From positions 1-38,179 of the forward strand of contig DASPJR010000233.1 of the NCBI GenBank assembly GCA_035628505.1: a stretch of DNA of 38,179 nucleotides, written 5' to 3'. Origin of the DNA: DASPJR01 sp035628505 (lineage in GTDB: Bacteria > Planctomycetota > SZUA-567 > H5-PLA8). A program made the position numbers and the translations under genes. The notes below the pieces were generated by a model. That model did no database searches, was not told the DNA's origin, and worked only from the letters and a program-made list of their open reading frames with translations. Shown piece after piece: positions 38,154-38,179 of the stretch (positions are counted from its first letter, which is position 1; each line of letters begins with the position of its first letter).

Positions 38154-38179
38154 AACGAAAAAGCCCGAAGCCGCGCGCC
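38154..38179 (-). terminator. One arm of a terminator, cut by the window end
   Basis: On the minus strand the window begins GGCGCGCGGCTTCGGGCTTTTT: the right arm of a typical GC-rich terminator followed by five Ts. The matching left arm is not at the window's other end. If it lies beyond 38179, a minus-strand gene outside the window ends just there. Confidence 0.45.

Noticed and set aside
16217..38178. 14-bp identity between 16217-16230 and 38165-38178 as att or terminal repeat
   Set aside because: A 14-bp GC-rich match is expected by chance in 38 kb, and neither site has further symmetry or flanking similarity.

Overview
The window reads as a temperate tailed-phage genome (Caudoviricetes, long-tailed lambda-like plan), moderately GC-rich and tightly packed, with most genes on the minus strand and many stop/start overlaps (ATGA, TAATG, TGATG). 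No gene names the host. Several families of simple-word repeats (CAGCACC/CAGCACT heptamers, ACTCAAA words, GGCGCAAA words, G-rich GACGCGGGG words) and a 12-bp iterated palindrome GCAGACGTCTGC recall repeat-rich genomes such as Acidobacteriota (Blastocatellia) or Cyanobacteria. The host assignment is inference only.

Layout. (1) 203-11740, minus strand: early/lytic operon. Read in the direction of transcription: Cro-like XRE protein, a second XRE protein, several small unknown genes, a DUF3820-like protein, an XRE protein overlapping a ParB-domain protein, a C5-cytosine DNA methyltransferase coupled to an SNF2-type helicase, a small zinc ribbon, an amino-methyltransferase, a P-loop dNMP-kinase-like protein, and a phage protein with a tandem-repeat tail. 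(2) 11741-11897: divergent control region with two 17-bp operator-like sites 42 bp apart. (3) 11898-14644, mostly plus strand: CI-like repressor without a peptidase domain, a two-TM membrane protein, and small genes behind a well-formed promoter with a palindrome in its spacer. (4) 14645-16177, minus: tyrosine integrase; 16187-16344: attP region holding the 3' 45 nt of a tRNA-Thr(TGT), flanked by phased direct repeats. (5) 16353-38068, minus strand: late operon, read from high to low coordinates: small terminase, GpA-type large terminase, zinc ribbon, head-tail joining protein, lambda-type portal, a fused prohead protease-scaffold-major capsid protein with an internal start, capsid cement protein, two membrane proteins (spanin-like), connector and tail proteins, a 490-aa helical protein, a 1120-aa tail fibre, Ig-like and hub-like tail proteins, and an FN3 protein.

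Because attP lies between integrase and the last tail gene, with phage genes on both sides, the genome is here in an unintegrated arrangement (free or circular phage DNA, or the junction of tandem prophages). If the ends were joined, the early operon would run into the terminase genes, giving the usual order cro - early - terminase - head - tail - attP/int - repressor. The right end, however, stops inside one arm of a terminator-like hairpin, so a seamless circle is not shown.

Points most worth a second look: the iterated palindrome (six exact copies), host-type repeats inserted in frame in the helicase, ParB and other genes, a perfect 19-bp hairpin between the zinc-ribbon and joining genes, the internal capsid start, five tandem ~35-residue modules in the C5 methyltransferase, an integrase that seems to lack both catalytic histidine-type residues, and the absence of any recognisable endolysin.
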